Positions 55,531-63,156 of a stretch of DNA of 64,000 bases are shown here, piece after piece. The position numbers and the translations under genes are program-made. Under the pieces are notes generated by a model, which saw nothing but the letters and a program-made list of their open reading frames with translations, did not search any database and was not told the DNA's origin. The stretch covers positions 62,001 to 126,000 of the forward strand of contig NZ_JBGGWB010000003.1 in the NCBI RefSeq assembly GCF_041321155.1, read 5' to 3'. Position 1 is the stretch's first letter. The number at the start of each line of letters is the position of its first letter. Source of the DNA: Sphingomonas sp. IW22 (GTDB lineage: Bacteria > Pseudomonadota > Alphaproteobacteria > Sphingomonadales > Sphingomonadaceae).

Positions 55531-57330
55531 ATGTTCGAGTCTTTCCCTGGCTTTCCGCGGCGAGCGATTGCGCCACTCGTCACGGGCGTCGTTTATTATT
55601 TCGCAGCGGTTATTGCCCTTTCGTTGGCCGGGGGCCCCGATGAAATTGGGATGATCTGGCCGCCCAGCGGCATCTTGTTTGCGGCGATGCTTGCGTCCGG
55701 CAAAGGTAACGCGCAGTATCATCTGGCCACTGCCGGGTTGGCGAGCCTGATTGCCAATTTGCAGGCCGATAACACGGCGTATGTGTCCGTTGCGTTCACT
55801 GTCGCAAACCTGGTGGAATCGGCATTCGGCGCGTGGCTGTTGCGGTCACGGTTCAGGTCGCGCGTCTCGTTCAACGACCCCAAAGCGCTGATCTATTTCT
55901 GTGTTGCAGCGACGGCCTCGACGGCGGTTGGCGCAACGACCGCGGCGTTGCTTGCGCCTGCAACAGCGCTGTCGTTCTGGTTGAACTGGTTCTCAACCGA
56001 TCTTCTGGGCGTGCTAATTGTTACCCCCATGATTCTGATCATCGGACGCGAGCTGTATCGCAGCCCGATCAGAACTGCACTGCGGTCTATTCCCAAGGCA
56101 TTACTAGTTTTTGCAACGGTCGCGCTTGCAGGTTTGCTAGCCTTTTTCCAAGACAGCTATCCGCTGCTTTCGCTACCAATGCTGGCAGTGCTGTTCGCGT
56201 CATTGGCGCTTGGCCCGTTAGGCGCGGCGGTTGGCGTATTGATCGTCGCGTCGATCAGCACGGTGGCGCTGGTGTTTGGTCAAGGACCGATCGTGACTGT
56301 CTATGCCGAGTCACTGGTGCGTAGTTTGTTTCTTCAGCTTTATCTGCTGGTCCTGTTTGCTGGCGCCCTGCCGGTTGCTGCGCTGCTCGCGGCCCGAAAA
56401 CAGCTGCTTGAACGGCTGGCACAGGAAATGCGTCTGCTGCAGTTGGCCGAGAGTGCCGCTCAGGTGGGCCACTGGCGACTAGAGATCGCGACGAATACGC
56501 TGACATGGTCCGACGAGGTTTATCGAATTCATGGCCTTACGAGGTTTCAACCGGCAACTGTGGAAAGTGCGCTTGCCGCGTATCATCCTGAAGACGTTGG
56601 AGTCGTTACGGCGCACCTGAACCAGTCGATTGCGGAAGGGCGGGAGTTTGAGTTCACTGCGCGTATTATCCGTCCTGACGGCGAGGTTCGGCACGTCTTT
56701 TCGAAGGGAGAGATCGACCGAGGGGATGGTGATCATTCGGCAGGTTTGTTCGGGATAATCCGGGATATCACGGCGCAAGTCGTTCATGAGAGCGCGCTGA
56801 CGGACGCCCGCGCCAAAGCCGAAAATGCTGCACGTGAAGCGACCATCTTGGCGGAGACCGATCAACTTACCGGTATCTCAAACCGCCGAAAGACAACGTT
56901 CGTCCTGGACGAGGAAGTGCGAAAATTCGAGGCTTCGGGAAAACCGTTATCGGTTGTCAGTTTTGACATTGATCACTTCAAGCGGGTCAACGACAGCCAC
57001 GGCCATCATATAGGCGACGAGGTGATCGTTCGGGTGGCGGCGAGGGCAGCATCGGAATTGCGCAGGGGCGATCTTATCGGCCGAATGGGTGGCGAAGAGT
57101 TCCTGATCCTGCTGCCCGAGGCGACGTCCCAAGCTGCACTTGCGATCGCCGAGCGCGTTCGGCTCGCAATCGAGAGCGAAATGGTCGAACCGCGGGTGAC
57201 GATAAGCGCCGGTGTCGGCGTTTTGCAACCGGGGGAGGCCGCTGATGCCGTTTTGAGACGGGCGGACAGGGCGCTTTACGTTGCGAAGGAGGCGGGGCGA
57301 AACGCGGTCAAGCTGGCTGAGCCGTCGTAG
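55531..57330 (+). CDS. MASE1-PAS-GGDEF diguanylate cyclase
   Basis: A 599-residue membrane enzyme. The N-terminal ~300 residues are a MASE1-type sensor with about eight helices (VVYYFAAVIALSLAGG, GMIWPPSGILFAAMLA). A PAS domain (~315-425: LEIATNTLTWSDEVYRIHGL) follows, then the GGDEF domain (~435-599) with the active site GRMGGEEFLILLPE, a GGEEF variant that is normally functional. It makes cyclic di-GMP from two GTP and so affects biofilm and motility. There is no EAL domain. The signal sensed by MASE1 is unknown. Confidence 0.9.
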   Translation: MFESFPGFPRRAIAPLVTGVVYYFAAVIALSLAGGPDEIGMIWPPSGILFAAMLASGKGNAQYHLATAGLASLIANLQADNTAYVSVAFTVANLVESAFGAWLLRSRFRSRVSFNDPKALIYFCVAATASTAVGATTAALLAPATALSFWLNWFSTDLLGVLIVTPMILIIGRELYRSPIRTALRSIPKALLVFATVALAGLLAFFQDSYPLLSLPMLAVLFASLALGPLGAAVGVLIVASISTVALVFGQGPIVTVYAESLVRSLFLQLYLLVLFAGALPVAALLAARKQLLERLAQEMRLLQLAESAAQVGHWRLEIATNTLTWSDEVYRIHGLTRFQPATVESALAAYHPEDVGVVTAHLNQSIAEGREFEFTARIIRPDGEVRHVFSKGEIDRGDGDHSAGLFGIIRDITAQVVHESALTDARAKAENAAREATILAETDQLTGISNRRKTTFVLDEEVRKFEASGKPLSVVSFDIDHFKRVNDSHGHHIGDEVIVRVAARAASELRRGDLIGRMGGEEFLILLPEATSQAALAIAERVRLAIESEMVEPRVTISAGVGVLQPGEAADAVLRRADRALYVAKEAGRNAVKLAEPS

Positions 57331-57717
57331 AGCAAGTCGTTTAACTTCTCATCGGTTTACGCTGTGTTCCGGCCGGGGTCATGGGGCTTTTGAATGGAGC
57401 TGTTACCCGTCGCTGCCGTCCGAGGAGGGACCGCAAAGAGCAGGCGTTTGCCTTTATCTGTGGGTTCATCGTCGCGCAGGGCTATCGCCCGAGGATGCTC
57501 GACATTGCGGTCGGGTTGCAGGTCTGCAAAACGTGCGCGGCAGCTGGCTTGCCGGTCGTCTGTCGACAGCCTTAGACATGGTGGTCGACGCTCGACTGCT
57601 TACGGCCCAATAGTCGCCGCTCTCGTCCGGATCCATAATTTCGAAAGCTGCCGTAGGTTCATGTTCACCGATTTAGGCGTCATTACCACCTTTAGCGTCA
57701 TACCTACCCCGGACGCG
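57331..57717. other. mostly non-coding stretch with a possible small HTH remnant
   Basis: About 390 bases between two convergent genes. From 57381 a short plus-strand frame reads RKEQAFAFICGFIVAQGYRP and RMLDIAVGLQ, which recalls the N-terminal helix-turn-helix of LexA-like proteins. The resemblance is then lost and seems to continue in another frame (VRGSWLAGRLSTALDM). It may be a frameshifted remnant of a small DNA-binding protein, but the similarity is weak. Nothing else was recognised. Confidence 0.3.
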
Positions 57718-58212
57718 CTAGCCGACGATCTGCTTGCGGAAGTAAACCCGATCAAACCCATTTTCTTTCCGTCGCTCGGTTTCCTCGAAGCCGAGACGTG
57801 AATAAAGCGCGATATTCTCCACCATTTTCTCGTTGGTGTAGAGAGTTAGGGCTCCGAACCCACGCTTTCTTGCTGTCTCTTCCGCAAAGCTCATCAGTAA
57901 ACGACCGAAACCACGCCCCTGTGCAGCCGGATCGACCACCAGATCGTTGAGTTCGAGCGCGTCCCCTTTAGCCGTCAGGCGAACCGAACCGCTCAGTTTG
58001 CCGCCAGCGCGTAGGACATACACGCCTCCGCGTGCGATCAGCGCAAGCATGTCAGCTTGCATCGGGGCTGGCTCGCGGCCGATACGAGGGACATAGAGCG
58101 CGTAAGCTGAGCGGATCAGAGCGCGAATTGCTGGCGCATCAGCAACCGTGGCGGCCTCAATCTGAGAGAATCTTTCCAAAAAGAACCCCTTTTCACTGAT
58201 CCGTTGCTGCAT
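57718..58212 (-). CDS. GNAT-family N-acetyltransferase
   Basis: A 164-residue acetyltransferase. After a short N-terminal extension it begins FSQIEAATVADAPAIRALIR, and it has the acetyl-CoA-binding motif DLVVDPAAQGRGFGRLLMSF, then LYTNEKMVENIALYSRLGFE. It is similar to common environmental GNAT enzymes and the substrate is unknown. It starts ten bases after the esterase remnant on the same strand. ATG 58212 is the only reasonable start, although the family usually begins about 15 residues further in. Confidence 0.85.
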   Translation of the reverse strand: MQQRISEKGFFLERFSQIEAATVADAPAIRALIRSAYALYVPRIGREPAPMQADMLALIARGGVYVLRAGGKLSGSVRLTAKGDALELNDLVVDPAAQGRGFGRLLMSFAEETARKRGFGALTLYTNEKMVENIALYSRLGFEETERRKENGFDRVYFRKQIVG

Positions 58213-58221
58213 GCGGCGCCA

Positions 58222-59310
58222 TCAACGAGGCGCACCCCACGTCTGGCCGGGTCTGGCCACCGCATAGATCGCGCGCGACATCTCACGCCACAACGCGTCG
58301 CGGTCGCCGTTCTTCGCGTAAAGCATAGACATGCTGTGCGTGGCGCCCGGCACGTAGCGGAAGTCGGCACGACCGCCGACGTTGCGAAACGCGGCATCGA
58401 GCCGACGCACGGGGCCATCCAGATAGTAGGAATCAGCGGTTCCAACCACGACATGAACCTTGCCGTTGAGGTGCCCGCCCAGCCGCGGCCAGTCGGCTTC
58501 GATCCGATGCGCGATATCGTAGCGCTCACGCCAATAGGCTGCGACGGCGGGATCGACTGTGCCGGTCTCCCGGTCGAACAGGCGTGCGGGCTCGCCATCG
58601 GGTTTGCGGGGTGAAAAGACCCATTCAAACGAGCGAAACTGGCCGCCGTTGTGACCGAGAACGCGCTCCAGCCGGACGGCTTCCTTGATTGTTCCGACCA
58701 CGTTGTCGTGATCGCGTTCGAGCGGGCGCGGCGTGCCGCCGGCGGTATGGTACATGTTGGCGACAGGCGCGTAGAGATCCACGCCCAGGAAGTCGTGGAA
58801 GTCGACCGGGTCAGGCGCCGTTGCCCAACTGCCCCCGAAGAGTTGCGGGTAGCGGACGATGGTCCAAAGTGCGAACCAGCCGCCCGAGCTGTGCCCTGTC
58901 AGAAAGCGCCCGGACGGTTTGGCGTCCATCCTGTATTTGGCCTCAAGGGCGGGGATCACTTCGCTGACCAGCGCCTCGCCCCACGGGCCGTTATTTACGC
59001 TGTCGGCGAACTCTGTCGTGCCGGTCGCGGACGAGTGATCAAGGGCGACCCAGATCATCGGCGGCATGGCACCTGTTTCCATCAGGTGCCACATGCGCGA
59101 AAGCTGTTGTCCGGTCAGCTTGTGCCCAGCGCCGAACGCACCGGCTGTGTAGACGGCGGGATAGGTCGTGCGCGACCTGGGATCATAGCCCGGCGGCGTC
59201 AGCACCCAAGCAGCCACGGCCTGGCTCTCGCGGCGAAAGCGCGTCAGCAATCTGGAATGGGACGCTCGTGGTCCGCTTCGCCCGGCAGTCGGCGGACCCG
59301 ATACGCTCGC
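58222..59310 (-). pseudogene. 5'-truncated alpha/beta-hydrolase esterase
   Basis: The minus strand carries a putative-esterase domain (related to enterochelin-esterase-like hydrolases): VLTPPGYDPRSRTTYPAVYT, the nucleophile elbow FLTGHSSGGWFALW and the His in PGATHSMSMLY. The first usable start is TTG 59250, yet in-frame sequence that still resembles the family (VSGPPTAGR) continues up to a stop near 59311. The signal peptide and first domain of such proteins, perhaps more than 150 residues, are missing. The break lies only ~36 bases from the end of the metallo-beta-lactamase gene of the conjugation-like operon, so insertion or exchange of that operon may have removed it. Confidence 0.7.
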
Positions 59311-59346
59311 TTACCGCGCCGCTGATCCTGGGCGCTCGGTATCGTT

Positions 59347-60234
59347 CTAGCCAAACGAGCGAAGACTTGCGAGAAGGTCGGGCAGCTCCGGTGCCCTGTC
59401 CTCCCGCGTGCCCGACACTAAGAACCTGCCATCTGTCCCGACATCGATCGTGATGCTGCCATCCCGTCGAGTGGTCATGACCTTGCGGAGCGGCTGCCCC
59501 AGCAAACCTCCGGGCCTGCTGAAGTCGGGTATGCCCCGCGTGCGAGCGGCATACCAGTTCCGCGTTTCCTGGGTACCATACTGCTTACGGCCATCGGAGA
59601 AGATGACGAGCTCGGGATGGCAGATCTCGAAGATCTCTTCGCAGCAGCCGTTCTCGCGACCATGGTGGGACGCGACGTACACCGTGGTGGTCGCCAGCTT
59701 CGCACGGAAGGCAGGATTCTTCAGGAGTTGACGCCAACCGGCTCGCTCCAGATCGCCACCGAACACGATGGTGAACGGACCGAAGCGTACAAATGCGGCC
59801 AGGCTGAGGTTGTTCGTGTCGGCGAAGTCGACGCCATAGCGGTTCCAGAATACGTGCCAGGCGACGCCGCCCAGGTCATGGGACCAGTCGCCGAGGAACC
59901 CGGTACCTAAACGCTCGAGGATGCCGGCCGCGGCGGCGACGCCGGCACGCATGCCGCATTCCGCTTTCATCGACCTGAGCGCCCGCCAGTCGATCGTGGG
60001 GTTGGTTACCAGTCCGCCGATCGGGCAGTCGCGCCATAGATGAGGCAGATCCTCGCAGTGATCCTCATCGAGGTTCATCAGCATCAGGGTGGCGATGCGT
60101 TCGCCCCTGTAGGCGATGGACGGATACCATGGCCTATCGCTGCACAGCCCGCAGTCCAGCATCAGGCGGTGCCCGGCTGGGCCGGTGATCACCGTGCACC
60201 CGCCGTGATCGACGTCGTGGATGTCGATCCTCAT
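59347..60234 (-). CDS. ComEC-like metallo-beta-lactamase-fold protein (second copy)
   Basis: A 295-residue protein of the metallo-beta-lactamase fold, closest to the soluble domain of ComEC/Rec2. The first strands are IDIHDVDHGGCTVITGPAG and LMLDCG. The metal motif usually HxHxDH reads NLDEDH (Asn54-His59), so two of the first histidines are replaced. The later ligands appear in NNLSLAAFVRFG-VFGGD (Asp161) and YVASHHGRENG (His190-191), followed by LVIFSDG. Such domains cut phosphodiesters or act as sensors; with a reduced metal site catalysis is uncertain. It is the last gene of the operon, 31 bases after the membrane gene. Confidence 0.82.
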   Translation of the reverse strand: MRIDIHDVDHGGCTVITGPAGHRLMLDCGLCSDRPWYPSIAYRGERIATLMLMNLDEDHCEDLPHLWRDCPIGGLVTNPTIDWRALRSMKAECGMRAGVAAAAGILERLGTGFLGDWSHDLGGVAWHVFWNRYGVDFADTNNLSLAAFVRFGPFTIVFGGDLERAGWRQLLKNPAFRAKLATTTVYVASHHGRENGCCEEIFEICHPELVIFSDGRKQYGTQETRNWYAARTRGIPDFSRPGGLLGQPLRKVMTTRRDGSITIDVGTDGRFLVSGTREDRAPELPDLLASLRSFG

Positions 60235-60265
60235 CGACCGCGCTTTCGATCATGGATCCGAGGCA

Positions 60266-60880
60266 TCACGCCGTCCCCACCTTACGCGCGACCACGTTCC
60301 CGACGAGACGGACAGCGGCGTTGCGGGCGGACAGGGCCACGAAGACATAGGTCAGCAGCACCCCGCCGCCGAGCATGAGGATCCGTGCAGGGTCGCTCGC
60401 CGGCCACAAGAGTAGCACGGGGGTGGCCAGCGTGAGCAGCGCAAGAAGCACGGCGCTGTCGCGCAGGATCAAAAAGCGACGGTGGTTGTCCGCAATTGCG
60501 GGATCGTTTTCCGTCGCCTTCAGCCACTTGTACCAGAGCGCGTTCTGCTCGGTCGGGGTCATCAGCGCCGACGGAAGCAGTACGGCGAGGTCGGTCGGGT
60601 CCACCCGGGGGTCCTTGGGGGCGAAGCCGGTGAACGCCCGACAGCCGGGGACTCGGTCGCGGAGCCGCCAGAAGACGAGCACCTCCTTCACCGATCGGGG
60701 GAAGAGTTCCTGCAGCACTAGCATGACGATGCCGGCGACTCCCGCGAATCCGGCATGCTGGAGGAGGGTCTGGACCTGCGCCACTCGGTCGATGCCGAGC
60801 AACCCGGCCGCGGCCGCATAGGCCACGATGATCGGGGCTAGGTACTTCGTGTTGATGCCGGTTTTGAGCAGGTCACCCAT
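60266..60880 (-). CDS. multi-pass membrane protein of the conjugation-like operon
   Basis: A 204-residue protein with two hydrophobic segments near the N-terminus (KYLAPIIVAYAAAAGLLG, then GFAGVAGIVMLVLQELF) and two near the C-terminus (SAVLLALLTLATPVLLLWPA, ILMLGGGVLLTYVFVALSA). Between them is a ~75-residue soluble part with charged and aromatic residues. It has no signal peptide and resembles no family I can name. The start overlaps the stop of the E1/JAB gene (TGATG), so they are translated together. In defence operons such a small membrane protein is often the effector, but this is inference. Confidence 0.75.
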   Translation of the reverse strand: MGDLLKTGINTKYLAPIIVAYAAAAGLLGIDRVAQVQTLLQHAGFAGVAGIVMLVLQELFPRSVKEVLVFWRLRDRVPGCRAFTGFAPKDPRVDPTDLAVLLPSALMTPTEQNALWYKWLKATENDPAIADNHRRFLILRDSAVLLALLTLATPVLLLWPASDPARILMLGGGVLLTYVFVALSARNAAVRLVGNVVARKVGTA

Positions 60881-63156
60881 CACGGTAGCCTCAGATGTGC
60901 TTGAATGTCGTCCTGCGCCACGATGATCATCAGCGTCGGCCGCAGATCGGGTGCGTCCCTCTCCGCGTGAGCGGTCATGGCGCGATCGTCGCGGCCCGAC
61001 ATATGCGCCGATCCGTCCGGGTGGCTGTGCCAAGTGCCGCACAGATAGACGCGGCCACGGGAAAGGCGGGTCAGCCGTCGCTCCGCGAGGGTGCCGCCGG
61101 CCTTGCCGAGTTCGAGCCTGGTCTCGGTCGCCTCTGATCCAGGCGGAAGGGAGGAGGCGTGGATGACGGTGATCACCCGACGCGTCGGGTCCCAGCTGCC
61201 GTAGAGATAGCCACCGGTCTCGGCCGGAAGCACGGCGGTGCGCTCGGCGGCCATGGCCGCGATGGCAGAAGGCGAGACGCGGATCTGCCACTCGTCCGCG
61301 CTGGGGGGTCGGAGGACCGTGAATGCCTCCATGGGAACCCAGCGCGAGCCCGTCGGCCGGAGCCGCTCGTCAAGCGGATTGAGCAAGATGCCGGCTTCGC
61401 TCCGGTCGCCGAGAATGGCGGTGCAGGCGACCGACGCGTGCTGTTCGACGGCGTGCTTGGGCAGGTGCACCGTCATAGAGGTGCAGCCGAAGCCGTAGAG
61501 CAGCGGGTCGGGGCCCAGCGGATGCCGATCCTCGTACTTGAGCCAGGCCGCCACGTCGGGATCGTCGGGTGCAAGCCCGATCGTCGCGAGCATCATGTCC
61601 GACATGGTGGGCCCGCCCGGCGGCGACACGAACGTCATTCCGAGGCGCCCCTGGTGGAACATCTCGGTCCTCACGATGGTCGCGTCTGCCGATCCACGCA
61701 GTTCGTCCATCCGCAGCCGGACCTGTTCGTCGGCGCTGGCGTCGATCACGAGCCGTCCCTCGGTTCTTCCCTTGAGTTCGTCGATCCGCGCGGTCGCAAT
61801 GTCGTCCCGCACGGCCGCGGACTGGCCCTCGTCACGCCAGAGCGCGTCGGCCAGCCGCTTCGCCTGGTCGGCCTTGTTGGCGTAGATGTCCTTCGTGCGG
61901 GCGGAATGCCGGGTCAGGTTGTGCGGGTGGATCCGGTCCTTGTCCCACACCAGCACGTCCTCCATTCCGGAGCGGGCGAGGTTGTCATGTATCGCGCTGC
62001 CGAGGGCGCCGTGCCCAAGCAGCGCGACCGGCGGCAGCGGGTCAACCCCGGCCACCCAGCGCATGAGCGATGGTCGTGGCGGATAGTCGCCGACGATCGT
62101 CTCGATGCGGGTGTCGGCGTCAAGGATGTCCTTGTCGAGATCCTGCGAGATCAGGAAGGCCCGCAGTTCGAGGCTCCGGGCGGCGGGGTCGTCGGAATAG
62201 CCGAAGAAGGCGCTCATGATCGGCGCCGGTCGCCACACTCCTATGATGACCACCATCGCCTTCCCGCCGAGCGGCGGGCGGTGGCACCGAAAGTCTACGT
62301 CGTTTTTCCGCAGTTGCAGGATTGTGGAGACGAAGGCAGCGTCGACGCCGATCGCCTTCATGCCCTCCAGCAGCTCGCCGCCGGCCCGCCAGGTCTCGAA
62401 CAGCGGGTCACGTTCGACGGCCGAGGGTTCGCGCCATACGAACACCCACGGGATCGCGTGCCGCTCACCGCCGAAGTTCCCGTTGTGATGGCCGAGCGCC
62501 TTGATGACGTCATGGGGCTGGAGGATCTGCGAGAAGACGGACACCTGCTTGCGCTCGTCGTCATCGAAGTTGATCGCAACGCCGACCGCGCTTCCCGCCC
62601 CGGGGTTGGCGAGCGCATGCTCCTGGAAGACGCTCGGCTCGATCTGGCCCATTCGCAGCTTCTGACCGACGCCGAACGGCACCGGCTCCCAGCCATCCAT
62701 CATCAGGGTGCCCGTCTTCGCGTCGCGCAGGAAGTCACGCAGGCGGGTCATGATGGCCTCTATGCCGGCGCGCTCGTAGATCGGCTGTATGCCGCCGAGT
62801 GCCAGGCAGGGTGCTGCACGGCACCCGGACTCGCCCGAGCAGAGATGGCCGATCTTGCGCGGGAAGTCCTCGCGGTCGCAGAGCACATTGTAGGGCGCGG
62901 CGCGACCGAAGGCGCGGCCCTCACGGTAAACGAAATGGATGCGTTCCACCTCGCGCACGTCGGCTGCCGGTTCCTCGACCGTCGGCTCGGTCATGATGTC
63001 GAAGGTCAGTATCTCGCCTTCGTCCAGGCGGCGTAGCTCGATTGACGACGCGACGACACCAGCGGACTGCGAGATGCGCGCGATCTCCAGCAGCTGGCTA
63101 AGGTCCGGCTCCGCGACGATCTCGCCATCGACGGGTTCGTCGCTGCCGTCAGCCAT
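60880..63156 (-). CDS. E2-like/E1 (ThiF)/JAB deconjugase fusion protein
   Basis: A 758-residue protein with three apparent domains. Residues ~60-160 look like a bacterial E2-type conjugating domain, with Cys117 in SGCRAAPCLALGG and a final DAKTGTLMMDGWEP helix and strand. Residues ~370-570 are an E1/ThiF adenylating domain: nucleotide-binding GHGALGSAIH, Asp405 and the NLTRH stretch, and a candidate thioester Cys558 in YGFGCTSM. Residues ~620-758 are a JAB/JAMM metalloprotease with Glu646 (ETGGYLYG), His710, His712, Ser720 and Asp723 in TWHSHPDGSAHMSGRD. The set would activate, transfer and remove a small protein tag. It overlaps its neighbours by 8 and 1 bases. Confidence 0.85.
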   Translation of the reverse strand: MADGSDEPVDGEIVAEPDLSQLLEIARISQSAGVVASSIELRRLDEGEILTFDIMTEPTVEEPAADVREVERIHFVYREGRAFGRAAPYNVLCDREDFPRKIGHLCSGESGCRAAPCLALGGIQPIYERAGIEAIMTRLRDFLRDAKTGTLMMDGWEPVPFGVGQKLRMGQIEPSVFQEHALANPGAGSAVGVAINFDDDERKQVSVFSQILQPHDVIKALGHHNGNFGGERHAIPWVFVWREPSAVERDPLFETWRAGGELLEGMKAIGVDAAFVSTILQLRKNDVDFRCHRPPLGGKAMVVIIGVWRPAPIMSAFFGYSDDPAARSLELRAFLISQDLDKDILDADTRIETIVGDYPPRPSLMRWVAGVDPLPPVALLGHGALGSAIHDNLARSGMEDVLVWDKDRIHPHNLTRHSARTKDIYANKADQAKRLADALWRDEGQSAAVRDDIATARIDELKGRTEGRLVIDASADEQVRLRMDELRGSADATIVRTEMFHQGRLGMTFVSPPGGPTMSDMMLATIGLAPDDPDVAAWLKYEDRHPLGPDPLLYGFGCTSMTVHLPKHAVEQHASVACTAILGDRSEAGILLNPLDERLRPTGSRWVPMEAFTVLRPPSADEWQIRVSPSAIAAMAAERTAVLPAETGGYLYGSWDPTRRVITVIHASSLPPGSEATETRLELGKAGGTLAERRLTRLSRGRVYLCGTWHSHPDGSAHMSGRDDRAMTAHAERDAPDLRPTLMIIVAQDDIQAHLRLP

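Noticed and set aside
61159..63036. A 625-codon open frame on the plus strand opposite the E1/JAB gene
   Set aside because: Same shadow effect: the product is His/Arg-rich and unlike any protein, while the minus strand shows full E1 and JAMM motifs.
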